Assembly: GCA_946491665.1 (NCBI GenBank)
Contig: CAMLYL010000013.1
Location: forward strand, 1 to 54,983
Reading direction: 5' to 3'
DNA length: 54,983 nucleotides
Source: an uncultured Lachnospiraceae bacterium
Lineage (GTDB): Bacteria > Bacillota > Clostridia > Lachnospirales > Lachnospiraceae
How positions within the stretch are numbered: the stretch's first letter is position 1; each line of letters starts with the position of its first letter. Shown here in pieces: positions 8,236 to 17,057 of the stretch. The notes under the pieces are model-generated. The model was not told where the DNA came from. It saw only the letters and a program-made list of their open reading frames with translations, and ran no database searches. Made by a program: the position numbers and the translations under genes.

Positions 8236-9711
8236 ATGAAGAACTTGAGAAACTACTGGAAAAACATGGAACAGGTAACAAAAAACAGAATAATTTCTCT
8301 GATCGGCGTCTGCGCAATCGTGATGTTCTGTCTGTTTTCGGCGGTGGCATGGCCCAGAATCAGCGGGAAGCCTCTGCTGGTTCTGAATGGGGAAACTGAG
8401 GTGACGATTGCGGCCGGATCAGATTTCTCAGATGAAGGGGCGGAAGCTACGTTGCTGGGAGAATCTGTTAATGACAGGATTTATGTGACGGGGAAGGTAG
8501 ATACATCCGTGCCCGGAGTCTATGAGATCCACTATAATGTGGACGGCCGCTGGCAGACTTTTACGGTAACGCGGACTGTGATCGTGGAAGATCAGACAGC
8601 TCCGGTGATTACTCTGAACGGGGATGCTTCCGTAACAGTGGATCGTATTGAGGATTATCAGGAACAGGGGGCTTCGGTTCTGGACAATTGCGACGGAGAT
8701 ATTACAGCGGGATTGAAGGAGAAGGTGGAACAGGTCAATGATTATACATACCAGGTTGCCTATGAAGCCTCAGACGCGGCCGGCAATACCGGCACAGCGA
8801 TGCGTCAGGTGGTAATCAGGGATGCAGTTCCGCCGGAGATTTCATTAAAAGGAGGGACAACTGTTGCCATAAAGGAAAGAGAAAAGTTTGAAGATCCGGG
8901 AGCAGAAGCGGCGGACGACAGAGACGGAGATCTGTCAGAACAGATTGTGCGCAGCGGGTATGTGGATATTTACAGGCCCGGCAGCTATACGGTTACCTAT
9001 ACGGTATCGGATGCCGGTGGAAATCAGACACAGGTTCAGCGAACCGTAGTGGTGGAACAGGTATACAGTAACCCGGAGAGCTCGGTTTATCTGACCTTTG
9101 ATGACGGTCCGAGTCCGGACGTAACGGCGCAGGTTCTGGATATACTTGCAAAAAATAATGTAAAAGCCACATTCTTTATTTGTGATTACAGTGAGTCAGA
9201 AATTCCTCTGCTGAAGCGGATGGTTGCTGAGGGGCATACGATCGGGATTCACGGGTATTCTCATGAATATAAGACCATATATGCATCTGTGGATGCTTTT
9301 ATGGAAAATGTATATAAGCTGAAGGATAAGCTGAAAGCGGACACCGGATATGATGCGTTCTGCATGAGATTCCCGGGAGGCAGCAGCAATACGGTAAGTA
9401 AAAAATATTGTCCGGGAATTATGACAAATCTCGTGCAATTGATGACAGATAATGATATGATGTATGTAGACTGGAATGTCTCCTCGGGAGATGCGTCCGG
9501 CAAGCGTCTCTCACCCCAAAAGATTGCCGATAATGTATGTGCAGGCCTGAAGCATGACAGAGGAAATATTGTACTGATGCATGATACATCGGCAAAACAG
9601 ACGACGGCGGACGCACTGCAGAAAATGATTGACTGTGCAAAGGCCAGAGGATATTCATTTTACCCGATTACGAAGGAGACGGTTCCTGTTCATCAGGGTC
9701 TGCAGAACTGA
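8236..9711 (+). CDS. Membrane-anchored polysaccharide deacetylase with Ig-like repeats
   Basis: A 491-residue cell-surface protein. One uncleaved hydrophobic segment (about residues 19-39) anchors it, with the rest outside. Three consecutive Ig-like DUF5011/HYR-type repeats occupy about residues 45-275; each has a variant of the GA-x-A-x-D and PG-x-Y-x-V-x-Y pattern. The C-terminal NodB domain starts near 284, with TFDDGPS (287-293, metal and base aspartates), the HxxGIHGYSH metal-histidine motif, RFPGG, a DWN segment and LMHD near the end. Such enzymes remove acetyl groups from peptidoglycan or other surface glycans. ATG 8236 has AAGGA upstream. The gene is separated from the ABC genes by 75 bases with no terminator seen. 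Confidence 0.88.
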   Translation: MKNLRNYWKNMEQVTKNRIISLIGVCAIVMFCLFSAVAWPRISGKPLLVLNGETEVTIAAGSDFSDEGAEATLLGESVNDRIYVTGKVDTSVPGVYEIHYNVDGRWQTFTVTRTVIVEDQTAPVITLNGDASVTVDRIEDYQEQGASVLDNCDGDITAGLKEKVEQVNDYTYQVAYEASDAAGNTGTAMRQVVIRDAVPPEISLKGGTTVAIKEREKFEDPGAEAADDRDGDLSEQIVRSGYVDIYRPGSYTVTYTVSDAGGNQTQVQRTVVVEQVYSNPESSVYLTFDDGPSPDVTAQVLDILAKNNVKATFFICDYSESEIPLLKRMVAEGHTIGIHGYSHEYKTIYASVDAFMENVYKLKDKLKADTGYDAFCMRFPGGSSNTVSKKYCPGIMTNLVQLMTDNDMMYVDWNVSSGDASGKRLSPQKIADNVCAGLKHDRGNIVLMHDTSAKQTTADALQKMIDCAKARGYSFYPITKETVPVHQGLQN

Positions 9712-9786
9712 AAATGACGCCGGGATTTCCGGAATGCGGCTGGCGTGTTTTCAGAAAAGATTTTATGCAGGTCAGGCAGGAGTTTT

Positions 9787-11613
9787 ATGAAGAAATTACT
9801 GGTTTATTTGAAAGATTACCGAAAGGAGACAATACTTGCTCCGTTATTTAAAATGCTGGAGGCTACGCTGGAACTGTTTGTCCCCCTGGTGGTGGCGGCA
9901 ATCATCGATGTGGGAATTGAGAGTCGTGATACTGCCTATATTCTGCGGATGATTCTGATGCTGATTCTGCTGGGGGCGGCAGGACTGGCGTTTTCCGTAA
10001 CCGCCCAGTATTTCAGTGCGAAGGCGGCGGCGGGATTTGTGAAAAAGCTGAGACATGTATTGTTTTCTCATATACAGAAATTGTCCTATGGAGAGCTGGA
10101 TACTCAGGGTACTTCCACGCTGATTACCCGTATGACCAGTGATATGAATCAGGTGCAGTCAGGTGTAAATCTGACCCTGCGCCTGCTTTTGCGTTCTCCC
10201 TTTGTTGTGATCGGAGCCATGGTGATGGCGTTTACGGTGGATCCGAAATCGGCTGTGGTCTTTGTGGTGGACATTCCCGCGCTGGCAGTGGTGGTTTTCG
10301 GGATCATGATTGCCAGTATTCCTCTGTATCGGAAGGTACAGAACCGTCTGGATGGTGTTCTGGGGCTGACCAGAGAGAATCTGACAGGGGTACGTGTGCT
10401 GCGGGCATTCTGCAAGGAGGAGGAACAGGAGGATCAGTTTCGGCAGAAAAATCAGATGCTGACAGATGCTCAGAAGTTTGTGGGAAGGATTTCGGCTTTG
10501 TTAAATCCCGTAACATATGTGATTGTGAATGGGGCGGTAATTGCTCTCATCTGGGTGGGCGCTGTCCGTGTAGATATGGGAATCCTGACGCAGGGAGCCG
10601 TGGTTGCTCTGTACAATTATATGGCGCAGATACTGACGGAACTGATAAAACTGGCGAATCTGATCATAAATATCACAAAGTCCATCGCCTGCGGCAACCG
10701 GATTCAGGCAGTGCTGGAGGTGGAGCCTTCCGTGACAGATCCTGAAAAAACGGGATCGGAATTTTTATCAGAAGGTACGGAGGAACGAAATGCCGTACCG
10801 GAAGCTGACAGTTCCGGGGCGCAGGACAAAAAAGCTTTTCGCGATCAGGAAAATGTCCGGGTGGAGTTTCAGAATGCATGTCTGCGGTATCCGGAAGCTT
10901 CGGATGAGGCGCTGACGGATATTTCCTTTACAGTAAAAGCGGGAGAGACGATCGGAGTGATCGGCGGCACCGGATCCGGAAAGACTTCACTGGTGAACCT
11001 GATTCCCAGGTTCTATGACTGTTGCCGGGGCCGGGTTCTGGTAGACGGCCGGGATGTGCGGAGCTATTCCCTGAAGGAGCTGCGGGAGAAGATCGGCGTT
11101 GTTCCCCAGAAAGCTGTTTTATTTGCAGGAACCATCCGTGAAAATCTGCAGTGGGGGAAAAAGGAAGCCACGGAGGAAGAAATGTTCCGGGCTCTGAAGA
11201 TTGCCCAGGTGGAGGAAATTATTGAGAAAAAGGAAAACGGTCTGGACAGTCAGGTGGAACAGGGCGGCAGGAATTTTTCCGGCGGTCAGCGGCAGCGTCT
11301 GACCATTGCCAGAGCTCTGGTCAGACAGCCGGAGATTCTGATTCTGGATGACAGCTCTTCGGCTCTGGATTTTGTCACGGATGCGGCTTTGCGGAAGGCA
11401 GTTGGTGCTCTGGAGCCGAAACCGGTTCTGTTTATTGTTTCTCAGCGGACTTCATCAATCCGGCATGCGGACCGCATTGTGGTTTTGGAGGATGGACATG
11501 CTGTGGGGATCGGCACCCATGAAGAGCTGATGGATTCCTGTCAGGTATACCGGGAGATTTATCAGTCTCAGTTCCACGGAACAGGGGACAGAGAGGAGGT
11601 GCCTGCAGAATGA
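9787..11613 (+). CDS. ABC exporter half-transporter, degenerate ATPase site
   Basis: A 608-residue permease-ATPase fusion of the type I ABC exporter (MdlA/LmrC-like) class. Six membrane helices lie in residues 1-320. An acidic linker at about 320-355 is longer than usual. The ATPase domain has Walker A GGTGSGKTS (Lys399) and signature SGGQRQR. Walker B is LILDD, with Asp522 where the catalytic Glu is expected, and the switch histidine is Gln553. This is the non-catalytic half of a heterodimer; the next gene supplies the active site. Substrate unknown (drugs, lipids or peptides). ATG 9787 is chosen for the upstream AGGAG; an in-frame GTG at 9745 lacks one. The stop overlaps the next start by 4 bases (ATGA). 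Confidence 0.88.
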   Translation: MKKLLVYLKDYRKETILAPLFKMLEATLELFVPLVVAAIIDVGIESRDTAYILRMILMLILLGAAGLAFSVTAQYFSAKAAAGFVKKLRHVLFSHIQKLSYGELDTQGTSTLITRMTSDMNQVQSGVNLTLRLLLRSPFVVIGAMVMAFTVDPKSAVVFVVDIPALAVVVFGIMIASIPLYRKVQNRLDGVLGLTRENLTGVRVLRAFCKEEEQEDQFRQKNQMLTDAQKFVGRISALLNPVTYVIVNGAVIALIWVGAVRVDMGILTQGAVVALYNYMAQILTELIKLANLIINITKSIACGNRIQAVLEVEPSVTDPEKTGSEFLSEGTEERNAVPEADSSGAQDKKAFRDQENVRVEFQNACLRYPEASDEALTDISFTVKAGETIGVIGGTGSGKTSLVNLIPRFYDCCRGRVLVDGRDVRSYSLKELREKIGVVPQKAVLFAGTIRENLQWGKKEATEEEMFRALKIAQVEEIIEKKENGLDSQVEQGGRNFSGGQRQRLTIARALVRQPEILILDDSSSALDFVTDAALRKAVGALEPKPVLFIVSQRTSSIRHADRIVVLEDGHAVGIGTHEELMDSCQVYREIYQSQFHGTGDREEVPAE

Positions 11614-13358
11614 AAAACAGAGAGAAGCAGACAGGCACATTAAAAAAGGTATTCCGTTATATCAGCGCCTACCGGTTCTGGATGGCAGTTTCCATTTTCC
11701 TGGCTGTGGTGACAGTGGCGCTGACCCTTTATATTCCGATTCTGGTAGGCCGGGCGGTTGACCATATCATCGGAAAGGGACTGGTAGATTTTGAGAATAT
11801 TCTGAACATTCTGATTCAGATTGGCGTGACTGCGGCAGTTACTGCTGTGCTTCAGTGGATCATGAATACGATTAATAATAAGGTGACTTATCATGTAGTG
11901 CGGGATGTGAGAAATCAGGCTTTTGAGAAGATTCAGATTTTGCCCCTGAAGTTTTTGGATGAGCATTCCTACGGCGGAATTGTCAGTCGGGTAATTGCGG
12001 ATGTGGATCAGTTTGCGGATGGTCTTCTGATGGGATTTACCCAGTTATTTACCGGCGTGGTTACTATTTTGATTACTTTGATTTTCATGCTGACGATTCA
12101 TCCCCTGATTACCCTGGTGGTTGTGGGACTGACTCCGCTTTCTCTCCTGGTTGCACGCTTTATTGCGAAAAGAACCTATATCATGTTCCGGCTGCAGTCG
12201 GAAACACGGGCGGAACAGACGGCGCTGATTGATGAGATGGTGGGAAATCAGAAAGTAGTGCAGGCTTTTTCCCATGAAGAAGAGGCATTGGAAAGGTTTG
12301 ATGAAATTAATGAGCGTCTGGAAAAGTATTCCCTGAGAGCGACTTTTTTTTCTTCGCTGACCAATCCCTGCACCCGGTTCGTGAACAGTATGGTTTACGC
12401 CGGAGTGGCACTCACCGGGGCTCTGGCGGTTATTTCCGGAGGAATGACTGTGGGAGGACTGACGAGTTTCTTAAGTTATGCCAATCAGTATACAAAGCCA
12501 TTTAACGAGATCTCCGGCGTGATTACGGAGCTGCAGAATGCGCTGGCCTGTGCAGCCCGCATTTTTGAGCTGATCGAGGAGGAACCTCAGGTTCCGGAGA
12601 AGCCTGATGCCCGGAAGCTTCAGAATCCGGAAGGCCGGGTGAGCCTGAAGGGGGTGGAATTTTCCTATGATCCGGCGAGCCGTCTGATTGAGAATCTGAA
12701 TCTGGAAGTAATGCCGGGACAGAGAATTGCCATTGTAGGGCCTACGGGCTGCGGAAAAACAACGCTGATCAATCTGCTGATGCGGTTTTATGATGTGGAG
12801 GGTGGAAGTATTTCCGTGGAGGGAACAGATATCCGCGAACTGACCAGGAAAAGCCTGCGGGAAAATTACGGTATGGTGCTGCAGGAGACCTGGCTTATGG
12901 CGGGGACAATACGGGATAATATCAAGATGGGACGTCCGGATGCTACCGATGAGGAAATGATAGCGGTGGCGAAGGCATCCTATGCCCATGGTTTTATACG
13001 CCGACTGCCGGATGGATATGATACTGTGATCGGAGAGGACGGCGGCAGTTTGTCACAGGGGCAGAAACAGCTCCTTTCTATTGCCAGAGTAATGCTCTGC
13101 CAGCCGGCCATGCTGATCCTGGATGAAGCAACATCATCTATAGATACCAGAACTGAGATAAAGATTCAGGATGCTTTTGCAAAGCTGATGGAAGGAAGAA
13201 CCAGTTTTATTGTGGCTCACCGTCTGTCGACCATTCAGAATGCGGACCGGATTCTTGTCATGCGGGATGGGAAGATTATCGAACAGGGAAATCATGAAGA
13301 GCTTCTGCGGCAGCGGGGATTTTATTATGGCCTTTATCAGAGCCAGTTTGAGGGATGA
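11610..13358 (+). CDS. ABC exporter half-transporter, catalytic subunit
   Basis: A 582-residue partner of the preceding protein. The membrane domain (six helices) spans about residues 1-310. The ATPase domain has Walker A GPTGCGKTT (Lys383), Walker B LILDE (Asp505, Glu506) and the switch His537 in VAHRLST, all canonical. Its own signature is SQGQK rather than SGGQ, so the degenerate composite site is the one pairing this signature with the first subunit's Walker motifs. The 4-base ATGA overlap with the previous gene implies translational coupling and equal subunit amounts. A small rhodanese-like gene follows 34 bases later. Confidence 0.9.
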   Translation: MKNREKQTGTLKKVFRYISAYRFWMAVSIFLAVVTVALTLYIPILVGRAVDHIIGKGLVDFENILNILIQIGVTAAVTAVLQWIMNTINNKVTYHVVRDVRNQAFEKIQILPLKFLDEHSYGGIVSRVIADVDQFADGLLMGFTQLFTGVVTILITLIFMLTIHPLITLVVVGLTPLSLLVARFIAKRTYIMFRLQSETRAEQTALIDEMVGNQKVVQAFSHEEEALERFDEINERLEKYSLRATFFSSLTNPCTRFVNSMVYAGVALTGALAVISGGMTVGGLTSFLSYANQYTKPFNEISGVITELQNALACAARIFELIEEEPQVPEKPDARKLQNPEGRVSLKGVEFSYDPASRLIENLNLEVMPGQRIAIVGPTGCGKTTLINLLMRFYDVEGGSISVEGTDIRELTRKSLRENYGMVLQETWLMAGTIRDNIKMGRPDATDEEMIAVAKASYAHGFIRRLPDGYDTVIGEDGGSLSQGQKQLLSIARVMLCQPAMLILDEATSSIDTRTEIKIQDAFAKLMEGRTSFIVAHRLSTIQNADRILVMRDGKIIEQGNHEELLRQRGFYYGLYQSQFEG

Positions 13359-13392
13359 AAAAGGAAGAAAAGTGAGATAAGGAGGATGATTC

Positions 13393-13713
13393 ATGGGGCT
13401 GTTTGACAAGATTAAGGATCTGACAGTAAATGAGGGAATTAACAGGGCAAGGACCGAGAAAGATGCTGTTTTGCTGGATATCCGTACCAGGGAGGCTTAT
13501 CGGAAGGGACATGTGGCGGGAACCATTCATATTCCTCTGGATAAGCTGGAGCAGATCAAAAACAGGGTTCAGCGGACGGACGTGCCGATTTATGTGATCG
13601 GAGATTATGACCACAGTCCGAAAAAGGCGGCGAGACAATTAAAGAAAATGGGTTACACTAAGGCGGTTCCAAGCGGAAATATGGAGGAACATCACGGACT
13701 GCTGAAAAAGTAA
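13393..13713 (+). CDS. Rhodanese-like domain protein without the catalytic cysteine
   Basis: A 106-residue single rhodanese fold: the LLDIRTREAYRKGHVAG motif that opens the domain is clear (about residues 24-45), followed by IPLDKL. Where active sulfurtransferases have a Cys-containing loop (YCxxGxRS), this protein reads YVIGDYDHS, with no cysteine anywhere in it. It therefore cannot form a persulfide and may be a binding or regulatory rhodanese. It is cytoplasmic by lack of signal. AAGGAGG precedes ATG 13393. It lies 34 bases after the ABC pair and is probably the last gene of that operon, ending at the hairpin at 13731-13810. Confidence 0.8.
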   Translation: MGLFDKIKDLTVNEGINRARTEKDAVLLDIRTREAYRKGHVAGTIHIPLDKLEQIKNRVQRTDVPIYVIGDYDHSPKKAARQLKKMGYTKAVPSGNMEEHHGLLKK

Positions 13714-13730
13714 GACAGAGGCACAGGTAT

Positions 13731-13810
13731 AAAACAGACTGAAAAAAGGTACAGTATATACAGGCGCTTAAGGCTCCTGAGACAGACTTCATTTTTTTCA
13801 GTCTGTTTTT
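13731..13810. terminator. Long-arm inverted repeat, probable bidirectional terminator
   Basis: AAAACAGACTGAAAAAA (13731-13747) has its exact complement at 13793-13809, a 17-bp perfect stem with a 45-base loop. The T-rich right arm would terminate the ABC-rhodanese transcript. The loop is longer than in ordinary terminators. Confidence 0.6.
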
Positions 13811-13832
13811 CTGTCAGAAAACAATGTAAGTA

Positions 13833-13861
13833 TTGATGTTACAATTGAGTTGTGGTATGGT
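13833..13861 (+). promoter_or_regulatory. Predicted promoter upstream of the V-ATPase operon
   Basis: TTGATG (13833-13838), a 17-base spacer and TATGGT (13856-13861). It is the best promoter match in the 420-base gap before the ntp genes. It would give a leader of about 265 bases before ntpF, containing the small reading frame at 13911. Confidence 0.4.
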
Positions 13862-13867
13862 TCTTAA

Positions 13868-13886
13868 TGTAATAACTGTTATTACA
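13868..13886. promoter_or_regulatory. Perfect 19-bp palindrome at the predicted start point, operator candidate
   Basis: TGTAATAAC-T-GTTATTACA is a perfect dyad placed 6 bases after the predicted -10 box, where a repressor would act. Its core (AATAAC/GTTATT) resembles the palindrome at 32350-32365 in front of the oxidoreductase gene. Confidence 0.45.
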
Positions 13887-13910
13887 ATAGAAAGAAGGTA
13901 TCTGGTGGGC

Positions 13911-14111
13911 ATGGTGAAAAAGATTATGAGGATCACCAAAAGGGAATCTGATTACAGTGTGGTAATAGATAATATGTTGGGGTATAATAAAAAAATGGGA
14001 AGGAATTTTATAAATTTTCATGAATTGTACTGGAATAAATACAAAGTGCTTGCGCGGACCGGCACAAGTGTGGTAAAGTCAAATTGTATTTTTTTTAGTG
14101 CATTAAAGTAA
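13911..14111 (+). CDS. Possible small protein, 66 residues, unrecognised
   Basis: An open frame from ATG 13911 with GAAGG about 12 bases upstream, ending 21 bases before the ntpF start. The predicted protein is basic at the N-terminus and has no signal peptide, membrane segment or motif I recognise. Its base composition is more AT-rich than the surrounding genes, which suggests non-coding leader rather than a real gene. The same frame is open back to ATG 13833, but that start overlaps the predicted promoter. Treat as doubtful. Confidence 0.2.
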   Translation: MVKKIMRITKRESDYSVVIDNMLGYNKKMGRNFINFHELYWNKYKVLARTGTSVVKSNCIFFSALK

Positions 14112-14132
14112 CGACGAAAAGGAGGAGAGATT

Positions 14133-14441
14133 TTGTTAGCTGACACAATGAATCAGGTCAAAGCGGCAGAGCAGCAGGCAGCGGATATCGTGCAGAACGC
14201 GAAAGAGCGCGCTGCGGCCCTTGCGGAAGATGCCAGGAACCGGGCAAAAATGAAAATTGAAGATGCCAGGAACCGGGCGGAGGCGGATGCCAGGGATGCG
14301 CTTGCCAGGGCCCGTCAGGAGGGGGAAGAGGAAAAAGAAAATTACGCCTCCAAAGTCAGTAACGAGCTGGATCTGTCTATGGAGCGGGCTCTGAGCCGGT
14401 CAGATGAAGCGGTAGACGCGATTCTGGCGGGACTGGTTTAA
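14133..14441 (+). CDS. ntpF: V-type ATPase peripheral-stalk subunit (G/H-type)
   Basis: A 102-residue, Ala-, Glu- and Arg-rich protein that should be one long coiled coil, as expected for the stator subunit that pairs with subunit E. Repeated segments such as EDARNRAKMKIEDARNRAE show the heptad character. It is first in the order F-I-K-E-C-G-A-B-D, the same as the Enterococcus hirae ntp operon. The start is TTG 14133, because GGAGGAGA lies 7-8 bases upstream; the next ATG (14148) is too far from that site. A use of TTG may keep its expression moderate. Identification rests on composition and position, so the name is less certain than for the other subunits. Confidence 0.75.
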   Translation: MLADTMNQVKAAEQQAADIVQNAKERAAALAEDARNRAKMKIEDARNRAEADARDALARARQEGEEEKENYASKVSNELDLSMERALSRSDEAVDAILAGLV

Positions 14442-14476
14442 GTTGAAAATAAAATATAGTAAAGGAGGAAGTTTCA

Positions 14477-16495
14477 ATGGCGGTATTGCAGATGCAGAGA
14501 ATGAATCTGGTTGCCATGAAGCAGAACCGAAAGGCGATTCTGGAACGGCTTCAGGAGCTGGGCGCATTGGAAATCGATGTGAAGCTGGAAGAGACTGACG
14601 GGATTGTGAAAGAAGATACCTCCGGACAGAAGAGAGATTTTGAGAAGCAGGCGGCTCTGGCGGATCACGCCATAGAGATTCTGGATCAGTACGCGCCGGA
14701 AAAAAAGTCTTTGCTGGCGCCCCTGGCAGGGAAACCGCTGGCAGGCCGGGATGTCTATGAAGATGCTGTGGAAAACCAGCATGATTATATGGAGGCAGCG
14801 CAGAAAATTGTTCTCCTGGAGAAGGAGATTTCTGAGGCGAAGGCCGGAATTCTGAAGCTGGAAAATCAGCAGGAAATGCTGGATCCCTGGAAGCGTCTGG
14901 ATATTCCCATGAATGCGGAGGGAACGAAAACGACCTCACTGTTTCTGGGAATTATCGGAGACGCGGTGACAGAGGAGAACGTACTGACAGTGCTGAAAAC
15001 TCATGATCCGGCGGTGGATGCCGCTGATGTGGAAATTCTGGAGTCCGGGAAGGACGGTACCTGGCTTGCAGTGATCTGTCTGAGACAGGATGCGGCGGCT
15101 GCAGAAGATGCGCTTCGGGGTATCGGTTTTGCCAAACCGTCATATCTGGTGGAGGATGTTCCGATCCGGGCCCAGGAGGCAATGGACCGGCAGATTGACG
15201 CCCTGGAGGCGGAAATAAAGCGGCACAGTGAAGAGATTGCAGCGCTGGCTGAATATAGAACGAAACTTCGGCTGGTATCGGACTATTACCGGCTGAGAGC
15301 GGAGAAATACGAGGTGCTGGGGAATCTGCCGCAGACGGCAAATACGTTTGCTCTCAGCGGATATATTCCTCAATATCGCGCGGAAGAAGTGGCGAATGAG
15401 CTGACAGAAGATTTTGGAGCTGTGGTGGAGCTGGAGAGTATCGGAGAAGAGGAAGAGGCTCCGGTACTTTTGAAAAATAACAAGTTTTCTGATTCCGTGG
15501 AAGGGATTTTGAGTTCTTACGGACTTCCCAGCAAAGGAGAGGTGGATCCCACCTTTTTTATGTCGATTTTTTATGTGTTCCTGTTCGGTATGATGCTTTC
15601 CGACGCTGCATATGGTGCGATTATAGCCATCGGCTGCGGTGTGGCGCTGCTGAAATTCCCGCGGATGGAGGAAGGATTAAGAAAAACACTGAAGCTGTTT
15701 TTCTGGTGCGGCATCTCCACTGTGTTCTGGGGTATCATGTTTGGAAGTTATTTCGGTGATCTCATTAATGTAGTGTCGCGGAACTGGCTGGGACATGAGG
15801 TGTCAATTCCTGCTGTGTGGTTCGCTCCGCTGGATGATCCCATGCGGCTGCTGATCTACTCCCTGCTGTTCGGTATTATTCATATGTTTATCGGACTGGG
15901 ACTGAAGGGCTACATGCTTCTGAAGGGAAAGGATATTGTATCATTTGTCAGTGATGTTTTATCCTGGTATCTTTTGCTGGTCGGACTGATTCTGATTCTT
16001 CTGCCGAGCTCGATCTTTGAGTCGATTTCAAATATGACCTTCACATTTCCGGAGGCGCTGAATCAGGCGGCCATTATTATGGCGATCGTAGGAGCGGTGA
16101 TTATTCTGGTCATGAGCGGCAGGCGGAAAAAGAAAAAAATCGGGATGCGTCTGGCTATTGGTCTGTATGATCTCTACGGTATCACAAGCTGGCTCTCCGA
16201 TCTGCTGTCCTATTCCAGACTGCTGGCTCTGGGACTGGCAACCGGTGTAATCGCGCAGGTTATCAATCAGATGGGATCCATGTTTGGCACCGGAGTGCTG
16301 GGCACCATTATTTTTATCGTAGTGTTCCTGGTGGGGACGGTTCTGAATCTGGCCATCAATCTGCTGGGAGCGTATGTGCACTCCAATCGTCTGGAGTTTG
16401 TAGAGTTTTTTAACAAATTCTACGATGGCGGCGGAAAGCCGTTCCAGCCGTTTAAAGCGGTGACGAAATATGTGGAGTTTGCCAGAAGCAAATAG
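14477..16495 (+). CDS. ntpI: V-type ATPase subunit I (membrane stator, a-type)
   Basis: A 672-residue subunit I. The N-terminal half (about 1-350) is hydrophilic with coiled coils and forms the cytoplasmic arm that ties stator stalks to the membrane. The C-terminal half has seven or so membrane helices. It contains the essential-arginine helix in the LLSYSRLLALGLATGVIAQV region, which faces the rotor ring, and ends in the conserved EFVEFFNKFYDGGGKPFQPF segment. The length is normal for the family. AAAGGAGG precedes ATG 14477 by a good distance. It lies 35 bases after ntpF and 48 before ntpK, all on one transcript. Confidence 0.95.
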   Translation: MAVLQMQRMNLVAMKQNRKAILERLQELGALEIDVKLEETDGIVKEDTSGQKRDFEKQAALADHAIEILDQYAPEKKSLLAPLAGKPLAGRDVYEDAVENQHDYMEAAQKIVLLEKEISEAKAGILKLENQQEMLDPWKRLDIPMNAEGTKTTSLFLGIIGDAVTEENVLTVLKTHDPAVDAADVEILESGKDGTWLAVICLRQDAAAAEDALRGIGFAKPSYLVEDVPIRAQEAMDRQIDALEAEIKRHSEEIAALAEYRTKLRLVSDYYRLRAEKYEVLGNLPQTANTFALSGYIPQYRAEEVANELTEDFGAVVELESIGEEEEAPVLLKNNKFSDSVEGILSSYGLPSKGEVDPTFFMSIFYVFLFGMMLSDAAYGAIIAIGCGVALLKFPRMEEGLRKTLKLFFWCGISTVFWGIMFGSYFGDLINVVSRNWLGHEVSIPAVWFAPLDDPMRLLIYSLLFGIIHMFIGLGLKGYMLLKGKDIVSFVSDVLSWYLLLVGLILILLPSSIFESISNMTFTFPEALNQAAIIMAIVGAVIILVMSGRRKKKKIGMRLAIGLYDLYGITSWLSDLLSYSRLLALGLATGVIAQVINQMGSMFGTGVLGTIIFIVVFLVGTVLNLAINLLGAYVHSNRLEFVEFFNKFYDGGGKPFQPFKAVTKYVEFARSK

Positions 16496-17011
<516 letters not shown>

Positions 17012-17057
17012 AAAGAAACCGGGTTCTGAACAAAAAATAAGGAGGAGAGCAGTTGGA

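Noticed and set aside
13833-13910. Upstream extension of the 66-residue frame to ATG 13833 (92 codons)
   Set aside because: It overlaps the predicted promoter and the palindrome and has no ribosome site.
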